Assembly: GCF_900240845.1 (NCBI RefSeq)
Contig: NZ_OERU01000001.1
Span: 310,001 to 374,000, forward strand
From: Peptostreptococcus faecalis
Lineage (GTDB): Bacteria; Bacillota; Clostridia; Peptostreptococcales; Peptostreptococcaceae
Direction of reading: 5' to 3'
Length of the DNA stretch: 64,000 nt
Positions 54,183 to 63,455 of this stretch are shown here, piece after piece; within the stretch, counting starts at the first letter, position 1, and every line of letters starts with the position of its first letter. The translations under genes were made by a program, and so were the position numbers. A model generated the notes under the pieces. That model was not told where the DNA came from, searched no databases, and saw only the letters and a program-made list of their open reading frames with translations.

Positions 54183-55622
54183 TTATTTTTTATTTTTAAT
54201 GGCTTCCAAATATGCATTTATTATTACACTTTTCGAATCGTTTATGCCTTTATCTTCTTCAATTCGCTTATTTTCAATATCTTCAAAGTTTTTTACGAAT
54301 TTATCATTAAATGAATTTAAAGCTTGTTCTGAGCTAATATTCAGCGTTTTTGCTAAGCTTATGACATAAAAAATAAGTTCACCTACATTGTCTTTTGCTG
54401 TATAACTGTCCTCATTTTCTATAGCATTTAAAAACTGCTTAAATTTTTTAATTGTTTTTTCAAGTATTATATTTTTTTCTAATAAAATACCTGATTTTTC
54501 TATTTTACTTTGAATTTTTTCAGCTTTCATCAATGCTGGTAGGGATTTAGGAATCCTATTTAGACCTTCAGAAATTGTATTCTCATCCTTTTCATTCATC
54601 TTGAGTTCTTCCCAGTTTTGTTCTTTATTTTCGAATTCTTGAGAACTATCTTCAAATACATTCGGGTGTCTGTATTTCATCTTTTTAGATACCGTGTCAC
54701 AGACTTCATCAAAATCAAAATAACCTTCCTCACTTCCGATTTGAGAATGTAGAACTATTTGATATAATACATCTCCTAATTCTTCAATCAACAAATCAAT
54801 ATCATCATTTTCTATGCTATCCACTACTTCATATGATTCTTCAATTAGATACTTTATCAAAGATTCATGAGTTTGTTTTTTATCCCAAGGACATCCATTA
54901 TCTCCCCTTAACTCTTTTACCACTTCAACGAGATCATATATATTTTCATATTTCTTATTTGATGACTTCTCAATAAAAAGACTTGTCAAATGGTCAAATT
55001 TATTTTCTACTCTATCCAAATCACTCAATTTAACCTTTTTCTTTAATTCTAAACCTTTCACTCCCGCAGAACTAACTATCCATATATCCTGATCATCTGT
55101 ATAATACTCCATCAAAGCAAGCTTTATATTTGATGCTATAAATCGATCATAGACCTGAGTAATAATTATATTAGAGTCGCAATCTAAGTCTTTTTTTACT
55201 ATTTTAAATGCATCTAAAAGCCTGAATCCTTCAGATGGGTCAAACCCTAAAAAGTTAAACATCGCATCTACAAAACTCATAGAAGGTATGACTTCCAGCT
55301 CTATATTTTCCTTATTTGCTAATTTTTCTATAATTGAAACAGCAATTTCTGCTACTCTAGGATGTCCAGGAACAGCATATACTATATCTTTATCTTTTCC
55401 TTCTGCTATTATTTTATGTGCAATTTGCTCATACACGTCTTCAAAAGTTTTTCCTTCTTCATAATAAGAGTCAAAGCTTTCATATTCTATATCTAATTTT
55501 TCTACTACAGGATGTTCCTTTGTCCTCAAATAATTTTTCTCTGAATTCATTAAAGCTTCTTTAGCTCCAAAACTTATTTGAGATATATCTCCTGCTCCCA
55601 AACCAACTATTTTAACACTCAT
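54183..55622 (-). CDS. mazG: YabN/MazG-type bifunctional protein: tetrapyrrole-methylase-like domain plus MazG pyrophosphohydrolase
   Basis: A 479-residue fusion like B. subtilis YabN. The first 220 residues are a tetrapyrrole (corrin/porphyrin) methylase fold (VKIVGLGAGDISQIS, YAVPGHPRVAEIAVSII). The second part is MazG, with RGDNGCPWDKKQTHESL (about 239-255) and the metal-binding EEsyEvvD and EELGDVLYQIV motifs. MazG splits nucleoside triphosphates to monophosphates, cleaning up abnormal or stress nucleotides. The role of the methylase domain in the fusion is unclear. GAGG precedes the ATG. Confidence 0.95.
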   Translation of the reverse strand: MSVKIVGLGAGDISQISFGAKEALMNSEKNYLRTKEHPVVEKLDIEYESFDSYYEEGKTFEDVYEQIAHKIIAEGKDKDIVYAVPGHPRVAEIAVSIIEKLANKENIELEVIPSMSFVDAMFNFLGFDPSEGFRLLDAFKIVKKDLDCDSNIIITQVYDRFIASNIKLALMEYYTDDQDIWIVSSAGVKGLELKKKVKLSDLDRVENKFDHLTSLFIEKSSNKKYENIYDLVEVVKELRGDNGCPWDKKQTHESLIKYLIEESYEVVDSIENDDIDLLIEELGDVLYQIVLHSQIGSEEGYFDFDEVCDTVSKKMKYRHPNVFEDSSQEFENKEQNWEELKMNEKDENTISEGLNRIPKSLPALMKAEKIQSKIEKSGILLEKNIILEKTIKKFKQFLNAIENEDSYTAKDNVGELIFYVISLAKTLNISSEQALNSFNDKFVKNFEDIENKRIEEDKGINDSKSVIINAYLEAIKNKK

Positions 55623-55803
55623 TTCTTACCTCGCTTAATATCTCTACATATATTTTTATACAGTTTAAATAATATTTTTTATTTTATTCTCTATGATGTT
55701 TACACAAGCTAACTTCAATATTACATCAATTGCCTTTAATGTTTGCATAATATATTCTTGAATTTTTTAAGATTTTATATTTCATCACACTGTATTCATT
55801 ATA

Positions 55804-55855
55804 TAAAAAAAGAGGGCTTTATACAAATAATAATTAAATTTGCAAAAGCCTCTCT
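55804..55855 (-). terminator. Terminator of the flippase gene
   Basis: On the minus strand AGAGGCTTT pairs with AAAGCCCTCT, with an inner TGCAAAT/ATTTGTA stem, and is followed by TTTTTTTATA. Confidence 0.9.
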
Positions 55856-55904
55856 AGCATATATTTTTATCGTTTATCTATATGTTTTTATAGCCTAACT
55901 AAGT

Positions 55905-57521
55905 TTATCTTACTAATTTTATTTTTTGTAACTTACTATACACCTTAGGACCCTTTGGCATTGCTAGAATTTCTTCTTTTGTTATTCCTCCTATTAAAAG
56001 AAGAACTGCTACATAAACTATTCCACCTATCATTACAGAAATCAACGTTGTTATTTTTCCAGTTACAATCATGTTTAGACCTGCATACGAAAGTCTAACA
56101 CAAACAAACATAATCATTACCGTAATAAGAGGTTTTATAAAGAATTGCATTATATTAAGCTTTAGATCGAGCGCCTTTTTTATATACACAAATTCTATGC
56201 AAGCGGCCACCATATAGGACAGAACCGTACCCAAAGCTGAACCTATAATATTTATTTGAGGCATAGCAGTCAATGTATAACTCACTACGACTTTTACAAA
56301 TATACCACACAAAAGTGCATACACTGGTACCATCGGTTTTCCCATACCCTGAAGTATACCATTAAATGTATACAATAATCCTAAGAAAACACATGCTGGT
56401 GCTAGAGCAAATAACATCAAGCCTACCACGTTAGATGGCTGTTTTGGGTAAAGTAATTCCATCAAAGGTGATGCAAGTGATGCAAGCCCAAAAGCACAAG
56501 GTAAAACAAGAAGAAGTGTTATCTTAAATGCAATTTTTGCATTACGTCTAGCTTCATCATATTTTTTCAATGTATATGACTCAGAAATTGCAGGCACTAA
56601 ACTCATACCTATTGCAGTTGTGAATATCATAGGCATAACTATAATAGGCATTGCCATACCTGTCAATTGACCTAGCATTGAGTTTGCAGACATCCATGTA
56701 TATCCAGCAGCTTCTAGCCTAGATATTACGATTACTGTATCAACAACGTTGACAAGTGGCATAACACAAGCTCCTATACTTATTGGAACAACTACCCAAA
56801 TAATTTTTTTAATTATAGAAGATGTACTTTGTTTTACATATCCTACACTGTTTTTTATTTGTTCTTTTCTTTGTTTTGTATCTTTAAAATATATCAGTGC
56901 CAAGAATAAAAACGAGCATAAAGCACCTATTGTAGCTCCAGATATACCACCGGCAGCACCGTATTTTGCTCCCATACTCTTCATTAGAATATAAGCTAAC
57001 GTCAATCCCAAAAATACTCTAAACATCTGCTCTACTATTTGAGATATTGCTATTCTAGACATTTGTTGATATCCTTGGTAGTATCCTCTATATGCAGACA
57101 TTGATGGCACAATTAAAAGCGCCGGTGCAATAGCCCTCATGGCTGTTACTGCGTTTGGATTATGTTGTACATTAGTAACTATGTATTCAGCTCCAAAAAA
57201 TAGGACTAAAAAGCTAATTAAGCCAGTCAGAAATAACATTATATGAGTAATTTTAAATATTTCATTTGCGCCCTTATGATTTCCTAAAGCAGCCTGCTCT
57301 GAAACCAGTTTTGCTATAGCAGTCGGAAAACCAGCTGTTGCCAACGTCAAAAATAAAGCATAAACAGGATAAGCAGTCTGATAATATCCCATTCCCTCAG
57401 CACCTATAAAATGCCCAAGCGGGATTCTAAAGACAGCTCCCAAAATCTTTATTATAACTCCGGCAGCACCTAAAATTAACGTACCCATCAAAAAGGTGTT
57501 CTTTTTACTACCTGTTCTCAT
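55905..57521 (-). CDS. Polysaccharide/lipid-linked-sugar flippase (SpoVB/MurJ family)
   Basis: A 538-residue membrane protein with about 14 helices of the MOP superfamily. Family marks include AGVIIKILGAVFRIPLGHFIGAEGMGYYQ at the start and PAIAKLVSEQ-like segments. It sits in the position of B. subtilis yabM/spoVB (before mazG), which belong to the same family. It most likely moves a lipid-linked cell-wall precursor or sugar across the membrane; which one is uncertain. The gene ends in a strong terminator. Confidence 0.9.
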   Translation of the reverse strand: MRTGSKKNTFLMGTLILGAAGVIIKILGAVFRIPLGHFIGAEGMGYYQTAYPVYALFLTLATAGFPTAIAKLVSEQAALGNHKGANEIFKITHIMLFLTGLISFLVLFFGAEYIVTNVQHNPNAVTAMRAIAPALLIVPSMSAYRGYYQGYQQMSRIAISQIVEQMFRVFLGLTLAYILMKSMGAKYGAAGGISGATIGALCSFLFLALIYFKDTKQRKEQIKNSVGYVKQSTSSIIKKIIWVVVPISIGACVMPLVNVVDTVIVISRLEAAGYTWMSANSMLGQLTGMAMPIIVMPMIFTTAIGMSLVPAISESYTLKKYDEARRNAKIAFKITLLLVLPCAFGLASLASPLMELLYPKQPSNVVGLMLFALAPACVFLGLLYTFNGILQGMGKPMVPVYALLCGIFVKVVVSYTLTAMPQINIIGSALGTVLSYMVAACIEFVYIKKALDLKLNIMQFFIKPLITVMIMFVCVRLSYAGLNMIVTGKITTLISVMIGGIVYVAVLLLIGGITKEEILAMPKGPKVYSKLQKIKLVR

Positions 57522-57666
57522 TGTTTCCTCCAGTTCAAGATTCTTTCAAATCATAATTTATAGAATTATTATAACACAACAGAGTGCTTTAATACATAAC
57601 TATACCCAATTATATTTACAATCAAAACACCCTTTATTATTCGATGCTTTGCAGCGTTAAAATAAA

Positions 57667-57700
57667 ATAGCCTACATCGATATCAATTGATGTAGGCTAT
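57667..57700 (-). terminator. Terminator of prsA
   Basis: ATAGCCTACATC (57667-57678) pairs perfectly with GATGTAGGCTAT (57689-57700). The minus-strand tail is TTTATTTTAACG, 12 bases after the prsA stop. Confidence 0.88.
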
Positions 57701-57711
57701 AAGGATTCACT

Positions 57712-58830
57712 TTACTTTTTATCTTCTGTCTTTTTTTCAGTAGATTCTTTTGTATCTTTTGTGTCTTTAGATTCATTTGAATCTTTTTTATCTTCTGTCT
57801 TTTTTTCAGTCGTTTCTTTTGTATCCTTTTTATCTTCTGTCTTTTTTTCAGTAGATCCAGTTGATCCAAAAGGAATTTCCTTTACAACATCGTCAAACTT
57901 TTCTATACTTGCAGATTCTGTTATTTTTGATATCATTTCCTGAGCTTTCTGTTCAGTCAATTCAGTTTTTAAAGTATCTTTAACTTTTTTGTAATCTGAT
58001 TTTGTCTTTTTGTTTAACTTGATAATATGATATCCATATTCTGATTCAACTGGCTGCGAAATTTCTCCTTCTTTTAGAGAAAATGCAGTATTTTCAAATG
58101 CTTCTACCATTGAACCTTTACCAAATTCTCCTAAAGATCCTCCATTTTCAGCAGAGCCAGTATCTTGTGAATTTTCCTTAGCTAGAGTGGCAAAATCAGC
58201 TCCGTCTTTAGCCTTTTTATATAATTCATCAGCCTTTTTCTTAGCTTCCTTCTTTTTGTCTTCAGATAAAGCCTTACCATTTTCATCAACTGTTGAGATT
58301 AGTATGTGAGAAGCATCTACTTTTTCACTATTTTTTTCATAGTATTCTTTTAATTCCTTCTCTGTTGGGGCACTTTTTTTCTTGATATAGTTTGTGAACC
58401 CTGTAAGAGTTGCAACTTGTTCTGCATATCCATCCATGAATTCTTTACTTAGTCCAGTTTTTTCATAGCTTTTTTTAGTATCTGCATTTTCAAACATCTT
58501 CTTATTCTGTTCTTTAAACTGCTTTAACTGTTTTGCATCTGGCTCTATGTTATTCTTTTTCGCATAATTCATATATACTTGTGTCTGAACAAGAGATTCC
58601 AATACCTGTGTCTTTAAAGTATCTTGATAGTTGGCATCTTGTTTTTTCATTTCTGTCCATATTGAATCTCCATATTGAAGTTCCATTACCCATTTATTGA
58701 ATTTCAACTGATTTTCAAATGTTTCTTTAGTTATTGATTTTGAATCAACAACTGCTACTGAGTTATTTGTACAAGCAACCGTAGAAAAACCGATTACTGC
58801 CGCAACTAAAACTGCTAATAATTTTTTCAA
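57712..58830 (-). CDS. prsA: PrsA-type peptidyl-prolyl isomerase lipoprotein with charged repeat tail
   Basis: A 372-residue lipoprotein foldase. The signal peptide ends in lipobox STVAC (Cys20). An N-terminal chaperone-like segment is followed by a parvulin domain (about 172-275: ASHILIST...GGSLGEFGKGSMVEAFENTAFSLKEGEISQPV...YGYHIIKL). The last 50 residues are low-complexity repeats of KKTEDKK/STEK, which a typical PrsA lacks. It folds proteins emerging from the Sec pathway. It starts at TTG behind AGGAGG. Confidence 0.93.
   Translation of the reverse strand: MKKLLAVLVAAVIGFSTVACTNNSVAVVDSKSITKETFENQLKFNKWVMELQYGDSIWTEMKKQDANYQDTLKTQVLESLVQTQVYMNYAKKNNIEPDAKQLKQFKEQNKKMFENADTKKSYEKTGLSKEFMDGYAEQVATLTGFTNYIKKKSAPTEKELKEYYEKNSEKVDASHILISTVDENGKALSEDKKKEAKKKADELYKKAKDGADFATLAKENSQDTGSAENGGSLGEFGKGSMVEAFENTAFSLKEGEISQPVESEYGYHIIKLNKKTKSDYKKVKDTLKTELTEQKAQEMISKITESASIEKFDDVVKEIPFGSTGSTEKKTEDKKDTKETTEKKTEDKKDSNESKDTKDTKESTEKKTEDKK
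57721..57852. repeat. Three copies of a 21-bp repeat encoding the PrsA tail
   Basis: The same 21 bases (encoding TEKKTED on the minus strand) occur at 57721-57741, 57790-57810 and 57832-57852. They form a short tandem-like repeat that can expand or contract by slippage or recombination. Confidence 0.85.
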
Positions 58831-58843
58831 ATTTTATATCCTC

Positions 58844-61800
58844 CTATTTTGTTTTTATGTTCTTGCAAAACCCTTCAAGCATGTCTTCAAGCTCCATTAC
58901 TATTTCATATCCACTGACTTCTTTTGTTTCATATTTAGTCACCGGTTCTAGTTCTATAGTTTGACCAACACGCTTTACTTTATCTATTTTCAATCTCTTA
59001 CAAAGAGATTTTATATAGGCAATATTTAATAATGTTTGAGTCTCTTTAGGAATATCAGAGAATCTATCTTCTAATTCTTCCTGCACTTCATACATATCTT
59101 CTTTGCTTTCTATCGTTGCAATCTTTTTATACATTTCTAATTTTGCGATTTCATCTTCTATATATTTACTTGGAATATATGCGTTTACAGATAGTTCTAT
59201 CTCTACTTCAACATCTTCAAGTAAATCCTCACCCTTGATTTTAGATATTGCTTCATTTAACATCTTTACGTATAATTCATATCCAATTACAGCCATATGA
59301 CCATGCTGCTGAGCACCTAGCACATCACCAGCACCTCTAATTTCAAGGTCTCTCATAGCCACTTTAAATCCTGAACCAAATTCTGTAAACTCTTTAATCG
59401 CCTTTAATCTTTTTTCTGCAACTTCACTTAATATTTTATTTCTCTCATACATCAAGTATGCATATCCTTGTCTAGAACTACGTCCTACTCTACCTCTAAG
59501 CTGGTATAGTTGAGATAATCCCATTTTATCGGCATCATATATTATCATGGTATTAGCATTTGCTATATCCATACCTGTTTCTATTATTGTTGTACAGACT
59601 AATACGTCGAACTCTTTTGATAAAAATGATAATATCGTATTTTCTAACTGCTTTGACGACATTTTGCCGTGAGCAACTCCTACATTAGCATCAGGTACTA
59701 AGCTTTTAATTTTAGCTGCAAACTGTTCTATACCTTCGACCCTATTATAGACTAAAAATACTTGTCCTCCTCTGCCCAATTCTCTGTATATCTCATCTTG
59801 AATTATACTTTCTTTGGCTTCTGTTACATAAGTCATAACAGGATATCTCTCTTGTGGAGGTTCTTCAATTATACTCATATCTCTAATTCCACTTAAAGAC
59901 ATATGTAAAGTCCTTGGAATAGGTGTAGCAGAAAGCGTCAAAACATCAACATTTGCTCTTATTTTTTTCAGTGCTTCTTTATGCTTTACTCCAAACCTCT
60001 GCTCCTCATCTATTACAACTAATCCTAACTTAGGCATGTCTATATCTTTTGATACTATTCTATGTGTACCCAAAAGTACATCTACTTTTCCTTTTTTTGC
60101 ATCTTCTATTATTTCTTTTTGTTGCTTAGGTGTTCTAAATCTACTTAGAACTTCAACTCTAATAGGGTAGTCCTCAAATCTTTCTACAAACGTATTGTAA
60201 TGCTGCTGTGCAAGTATAGTAGTCGGAACTAATACCGCTACCTGTTTTCCATCCATTACAGCTTTAAATATAGCTCTTATTGCTATTTCCGTCTTTCCAT
60301 ATCCAACATCCCCACAGACAAGTCTGTCCATTACCTTTGAAGATTCCATGTCTTTTTTTGTTTCTTTTATTGCTTTTAGCTGATCATCTGTTTCCTGATA
60401 AGGAAATTTATCTTCAAACTCGTTTTGCCAAACACTATCCTTTGAAAATTTATATCCTTTTCTATTTTTACGCCTTGCATATAATTCCAGAAGTTCTTTG
60501 GTCATATCTTCTATTTCTTTTTTTACTTTTTTCTTAGCTTTTGACCACTCTTGACTTCCTAATTTATTTAATTTAACTCTTTCTGCATCTGCTCCTATAT
60601 ACTTTTGAACCTTGTCCATTTGCTCGATAGGAACATATAAAACATCATCTCCTTGATATACAACCTTTAGGTAGTCCTTTTTTATATTATTTACGCTTAT
60701 TTGTTCTATACCAGTGTACTTACCTACCCCGCTGTTTTCATGTACAACGTAGTCGCCTACCTTTAGATCCATGAAAGTTTCTATCTTTGCAGATTGTTTT
60801 CTTTTTTTCTTTTTCTTTTTTATACCTGATTTGTTAGCACCGACCATTTCTTTGTCAGTTATAACTTGATATTTTATAGATGGAATCTGAAAACCTTGAC
60901 TTATATTTGCATTTATCAATACAATTTGTGATGCTGCGATTTGTACATCTCTATTAGATGAGTATATATTGTCAATATTGCTTTCAGTTAATATAGAGCT
61001 TAATTTTTTTGCCCTATCATTTGTTCCAACTGCAACTACAATTTTATATCCTGAATGCCTTAGTCTCTTTACCTCTTCTACAAATAGATCTATTCTACCA
61101 TTGTAACTCGGTATATCTCTACTATTTAGTTCTATAGTAGATTGAATATTCATAGTATCTTTTGTTTTTGGAAGCATTGAATTTAATATTACTTTTTTGT
61201 CCTTTATCCAATACTTTACTTCTTCATAAGAATATATTAAATTTCCTTGAGACTTTATAGCAAGACCTCTTTCAAGATTCAACAGATAATTCTCTCTAAA
61301 CTCAGAATTATAGTTTTTCAGCCTTTCTTTATATCTAGTGATATCATCAATAAACACAATTGCATTTTCATGAAGATACTCAAAAATACTTTTATCTTCG
61401 CCGTCGTATAAGTAATCAATATAATTTTCTAGTCCATCAAAGTATTCTTTTTCTCTTATTCTTTCAATGTTTCTGAAAACATCTGGATCAGATAAATCAC
61501 TTGTTTCACTCTTTATTTTTTCAATAGCATCATCAACTTCTTCAGGATATATAAAATCCCTTGAAGGAGTTATCGTAACTGTCTTCATTTTCTCAATAGA
61601 TTTTTGTGAGTATACATCAAACGATCTGATTGAATCTATTTCATCATCAAAAAATTCTATTCTAATTGGATTATCATATAGTAATGTTGATATATCTACA
61701 ATCCCACCTCTAAGGCTAAACTGTCCAAACCCCTCTACTTTGCTTACTCTTTGATATCCCAGTGCCACTAATTTTTCTATAAGTTCTGTAATATCTTGTA

Positions 61801-62236
61801 TCTGTCCAACTTTTAACTTAAAAATATTTTCTTCAATTATTCTTTTAGGTATATATTTATTGGCAATTGAATCCACATAAGTAACTAAAATTATATTTTC
61901 TTTTTTAAGAAGTTTTAAATATGTCTTTAATCTTCTCGCATCAGACCTTCTATCTCTAGCGTCAAGATTATAAAACAAAATTTCATTTGCATCTAAAAAT
62001 TCAACTTTATTTTTAACGTATACGCTCAGTTCTTCATATACTTTTTTTGCTTCATACTCGCTGCTGGCTATATAAAGCATCTGTCTAGAAGTCGACTTAT
62101 AAATTGAATATGCAATATTTGTTCTAGCAGATGGAGTTAGACCATTTATTTGAATATTCCCCTCTAAGTCCACGGCTTTTTCTATTGAATTATATTCTAA
62201 ACTATTTTTTAAAGGATCTATTAATACATCCAGCAT
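58844..62236 (-). CDS. mfd: Transcription-repair coupling factor
   Basis: A 1130-residue Mfd: an N-terminal UvrB-like module, an RNA polymerase interaction domain (about 480-560, YVVHENSGVGKYTGIEQI), then the SF2 translocase with Walker A VCGDVGYGKTE (about 640), the DEEQRFG box and LGRVGRSSRQG, and a C-terminal regulatory domain. It releases stalled RNA polymerase and recruits the UvrA repair complex. It lies between prsA and pth as in Bacillus. Confidence 0.97.
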   Translation of the reverse strand: MLDVLIDPLKNSLEYNSIEKAVDLEGNIQINGLTPSARTNIAYSIYKSTSRQMLYIASSEYEAKKVYEELSVYVKNKVEFLDANEILFYNLDARDRRSDARRLKTYLKLLKKENIILVTYVDSIANKYIPKRIIEENIFKLKVGQIQDITELIEKLVALGYQRVSKVEGFGQFSLRGGIVDISTLLYDNPIRIEFFDDEIDSIRSFDVYSQKSIEKMKTVTITPSRDFIYPEEVDDAIEKIKSETSDLSDPDVFRNIERIREKEYFDGLENYIDYLYDGEDKSIFEYLHENAIVFIDDITRYKERLKNYNSEFRENYLLNLERGLAIKSQGNLIYSYEEVKYWIKDKKVILNSMLPKTKDTMNIQSTIELNSRDIPSYNGRIDLFVEEVKRLRHSGYKIVVAVGTNDRAKKLSSILTESNIDNIYSSNRDVQIAASQIVLINANISQGFQIPSIKYQVITDKEMVGANKSGIKKKKKKRKQSAKIETFMDLKVGDYVVHENSGVGKYTGIEQISVNNIKKDYLKVVYQGDDVLYVPIEQMDKVQKYIGADAERVKLNKLGSQEWSKAKKKVKKEIEDMTKELLELYARRKNRKGYKFSKDSVWQNEFEDKFPYQETDDQLKAIKETKKDMESSKVMDRLVCGDVGYGKTEIAIRAIFKAVMDGKQVAVLVPTTILAQQHYNTFVERFEDYPIRVEVLSRFRTPKQQKEIIEDAKKGKVDVLLGTHRIVSKDIDMPKLGLVVIDEEQRFGVKHKEALKKIRANVDVLTLSATPIPRTLHMSLSGIRDMSIIEEPPQERYPVMTYVTEAKESIIQDEIYRELGRGGQVFLVYNRVEGIEQFAAKIKSLVPDANVGVAHGKMSSKQLENTILSFLSKEFDVLVCTTIIETGMDIANANTMIIYDADKMGLSQLYQLRGRVGRSSRQGYAYLMYERNKILSEVAEKRLKAIKEFTEFGSGFKVAMRDLEIRGAGDVLGAQQHGHMAVIGYELYVKMLNEAISKIKGEDLLEDVEVEIELSVNAYIPSKYIEDEIAKLEMYKKIATIESKEDMYEVQEELEDRFSDIPKETQTLLNIAYIKSLCKRLKIDKVKRVGQTIELEPVTKYETKEVSGYEIVMELEDMLEGFCKNIKTK

Positions 62237-62251
62237 CTTTTTGCACCTACT

Positions 62252-62812
62252 TTAACCATTATATTTATTCATAGCAGAGTCAATATTTGAATTTATTATT
62301 TCCTCTACAGTACTTACTGCTTTATCAATACCTTCCATCATATCTATTTCTTCGTCTTTGCTGACTCTTGACAACACAAAATTCGCAAGATCTCTTCCTT
62401 TATCCGGTTTTGATACTCCCACTCTAACTCTTGGAAATTCTACTGTTCCAATGTGTTTTATAATAGATTTCATACCGTTATGTGAGCCCGCACTTCCCTT
62501 TTTTCTAATTCTCAATTTTCCTACATCAAGATCTATATCATCGTATATTACGATTAAATTTTCTAAATCAACCTTATAAAAATTCAACACTGATACTACC
62601 GACTCCCCACTTAAATTCATGTAGGTTTGAGGTTTTACAATGATAACTTTCTCATTTCCTATTCTTCCCTCTCCGATAAGTGCTTTGTGTTTTATTTTAT
62701 CTATCTTAATATTATTTTTACTTGCTAGTTTATCCACTACGTCAAAACCAGCATTGTGTCTAGTATTTTCGTATTTTTTACCTGGATTTCCCAGCCCCAC
62801 TATTATATACAT
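62252..62812 (-). CDS. pth: Peptidyl-tRNA hydrolase
   Basis: A 186-residue Pth with [22 protein letters not shown] at the start (the catalytic His of NTRHNAGF at about 20), [14 protein letters not shown] and [31 protein letters not shown]. It recycles peptidyl-tRNAs released early from the ribosome. It ends 15 bases before mfd on the same strand. Confidence 0.97.
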   Translation of the reverse strand: MYIIVGLGNPGKKYENTRHNAGFDVVDKLASKNNIKIDKIKHKALIGEGRIGNEKVIIVKPQTYMNLSGESVVSVLNFYKVDLENLIVIYDDIDLDVGKLRIRKKGSAGSHNGMKSIIKHIGTVEFPRVRVGVSKPDKGRDLANFVLSRVSKDEEIDMMEGIDKAVSTVEEIINSNIDSAMNKYNG

Positions 62813-62828
62813 TTTTTCTTAATCCTTC

Positions 62829-63455
62829 CTAAACTAACATTATTATCTCATTTAAAGCTATAAAACCAATAGAAATAAACGGTGTGAAAGATATCAGACC
62901 GTCTTTGTTTCCTTTTCTAATTATCATCACTACGCAATATAAAGCTGATGATAAAAATGATATTAAAATAATAATTAATACACCATGTAATCCGTTGACT
63001 AATCCTATAAGCGCAAAATATAAAACATCTCCTGCACCCATAGATTTCGTTAGGATAAAAATAAGTATTGAGATTACAAATAAATATAGCATTCCTGCAG
63101 AAAAATTTACTATAATACTCCAACATTCTATCCCGCTACATACAAATACTGTGCATTGAATTAAAATTATTCCCACCTGTATCATTATACCACTAATAAT
63201 GTCTATATCAAATATAAATCTTTCTTTAATATCAACTATTACAACTATAAGCATCGATGGAATAAAGTATATAATCATAAGTCTATTTAAAAAACTGTAT
63301 TGAAATATTTCATTGTATTGAATCATTGCACATACTATAAAAAAAAGCACTATTTTTTCAGTATAGCAATAAAATATACCCCTATTTTTTAAAATTCCTA
63401 TTACATATATCGTTATAAATATTGATGTAATTCCAAAATATATTAGACTTCCCAT
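62829..63455 (-). CDS. Type IV prepilin peptidase, peptidase domain only
   Basis: A 208-residue polytopic membrane protein (about six to seven helices). The two catalytic aspartates of A24 aspartyl peptidases are visible: Asp75 in VIVDIKE and Asp143 in the GAGDV motif. The N-terminal methyltransferase half of PilD/ComC-type enzymes, with its paired CxxC motifs, is missing. It would cut the leader from pilin-like proteins. It overlaps the pilT-like gene by 13 bases, and pth follows 16 bases later. Confidence 0.85.
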   Translation of the reverse strand: MGSLIYFGITSIFITIYVIGILKNRGIFYCYTEKIVLFFIVCAMIQYNEIFQYSFLNRLMIIYFIPSMLIVVIVDIKERFIFDIDIISGIMIQVGIILIQCTVFVCSGIECWSIIVNFSAGMLYLFVISILIFILTKSMGAGDVLYFALIGLVNGLHGVLIIILISFLSSALYCVVMIIRKGNKDGLISFTPFISIGFIALNEIIMLV

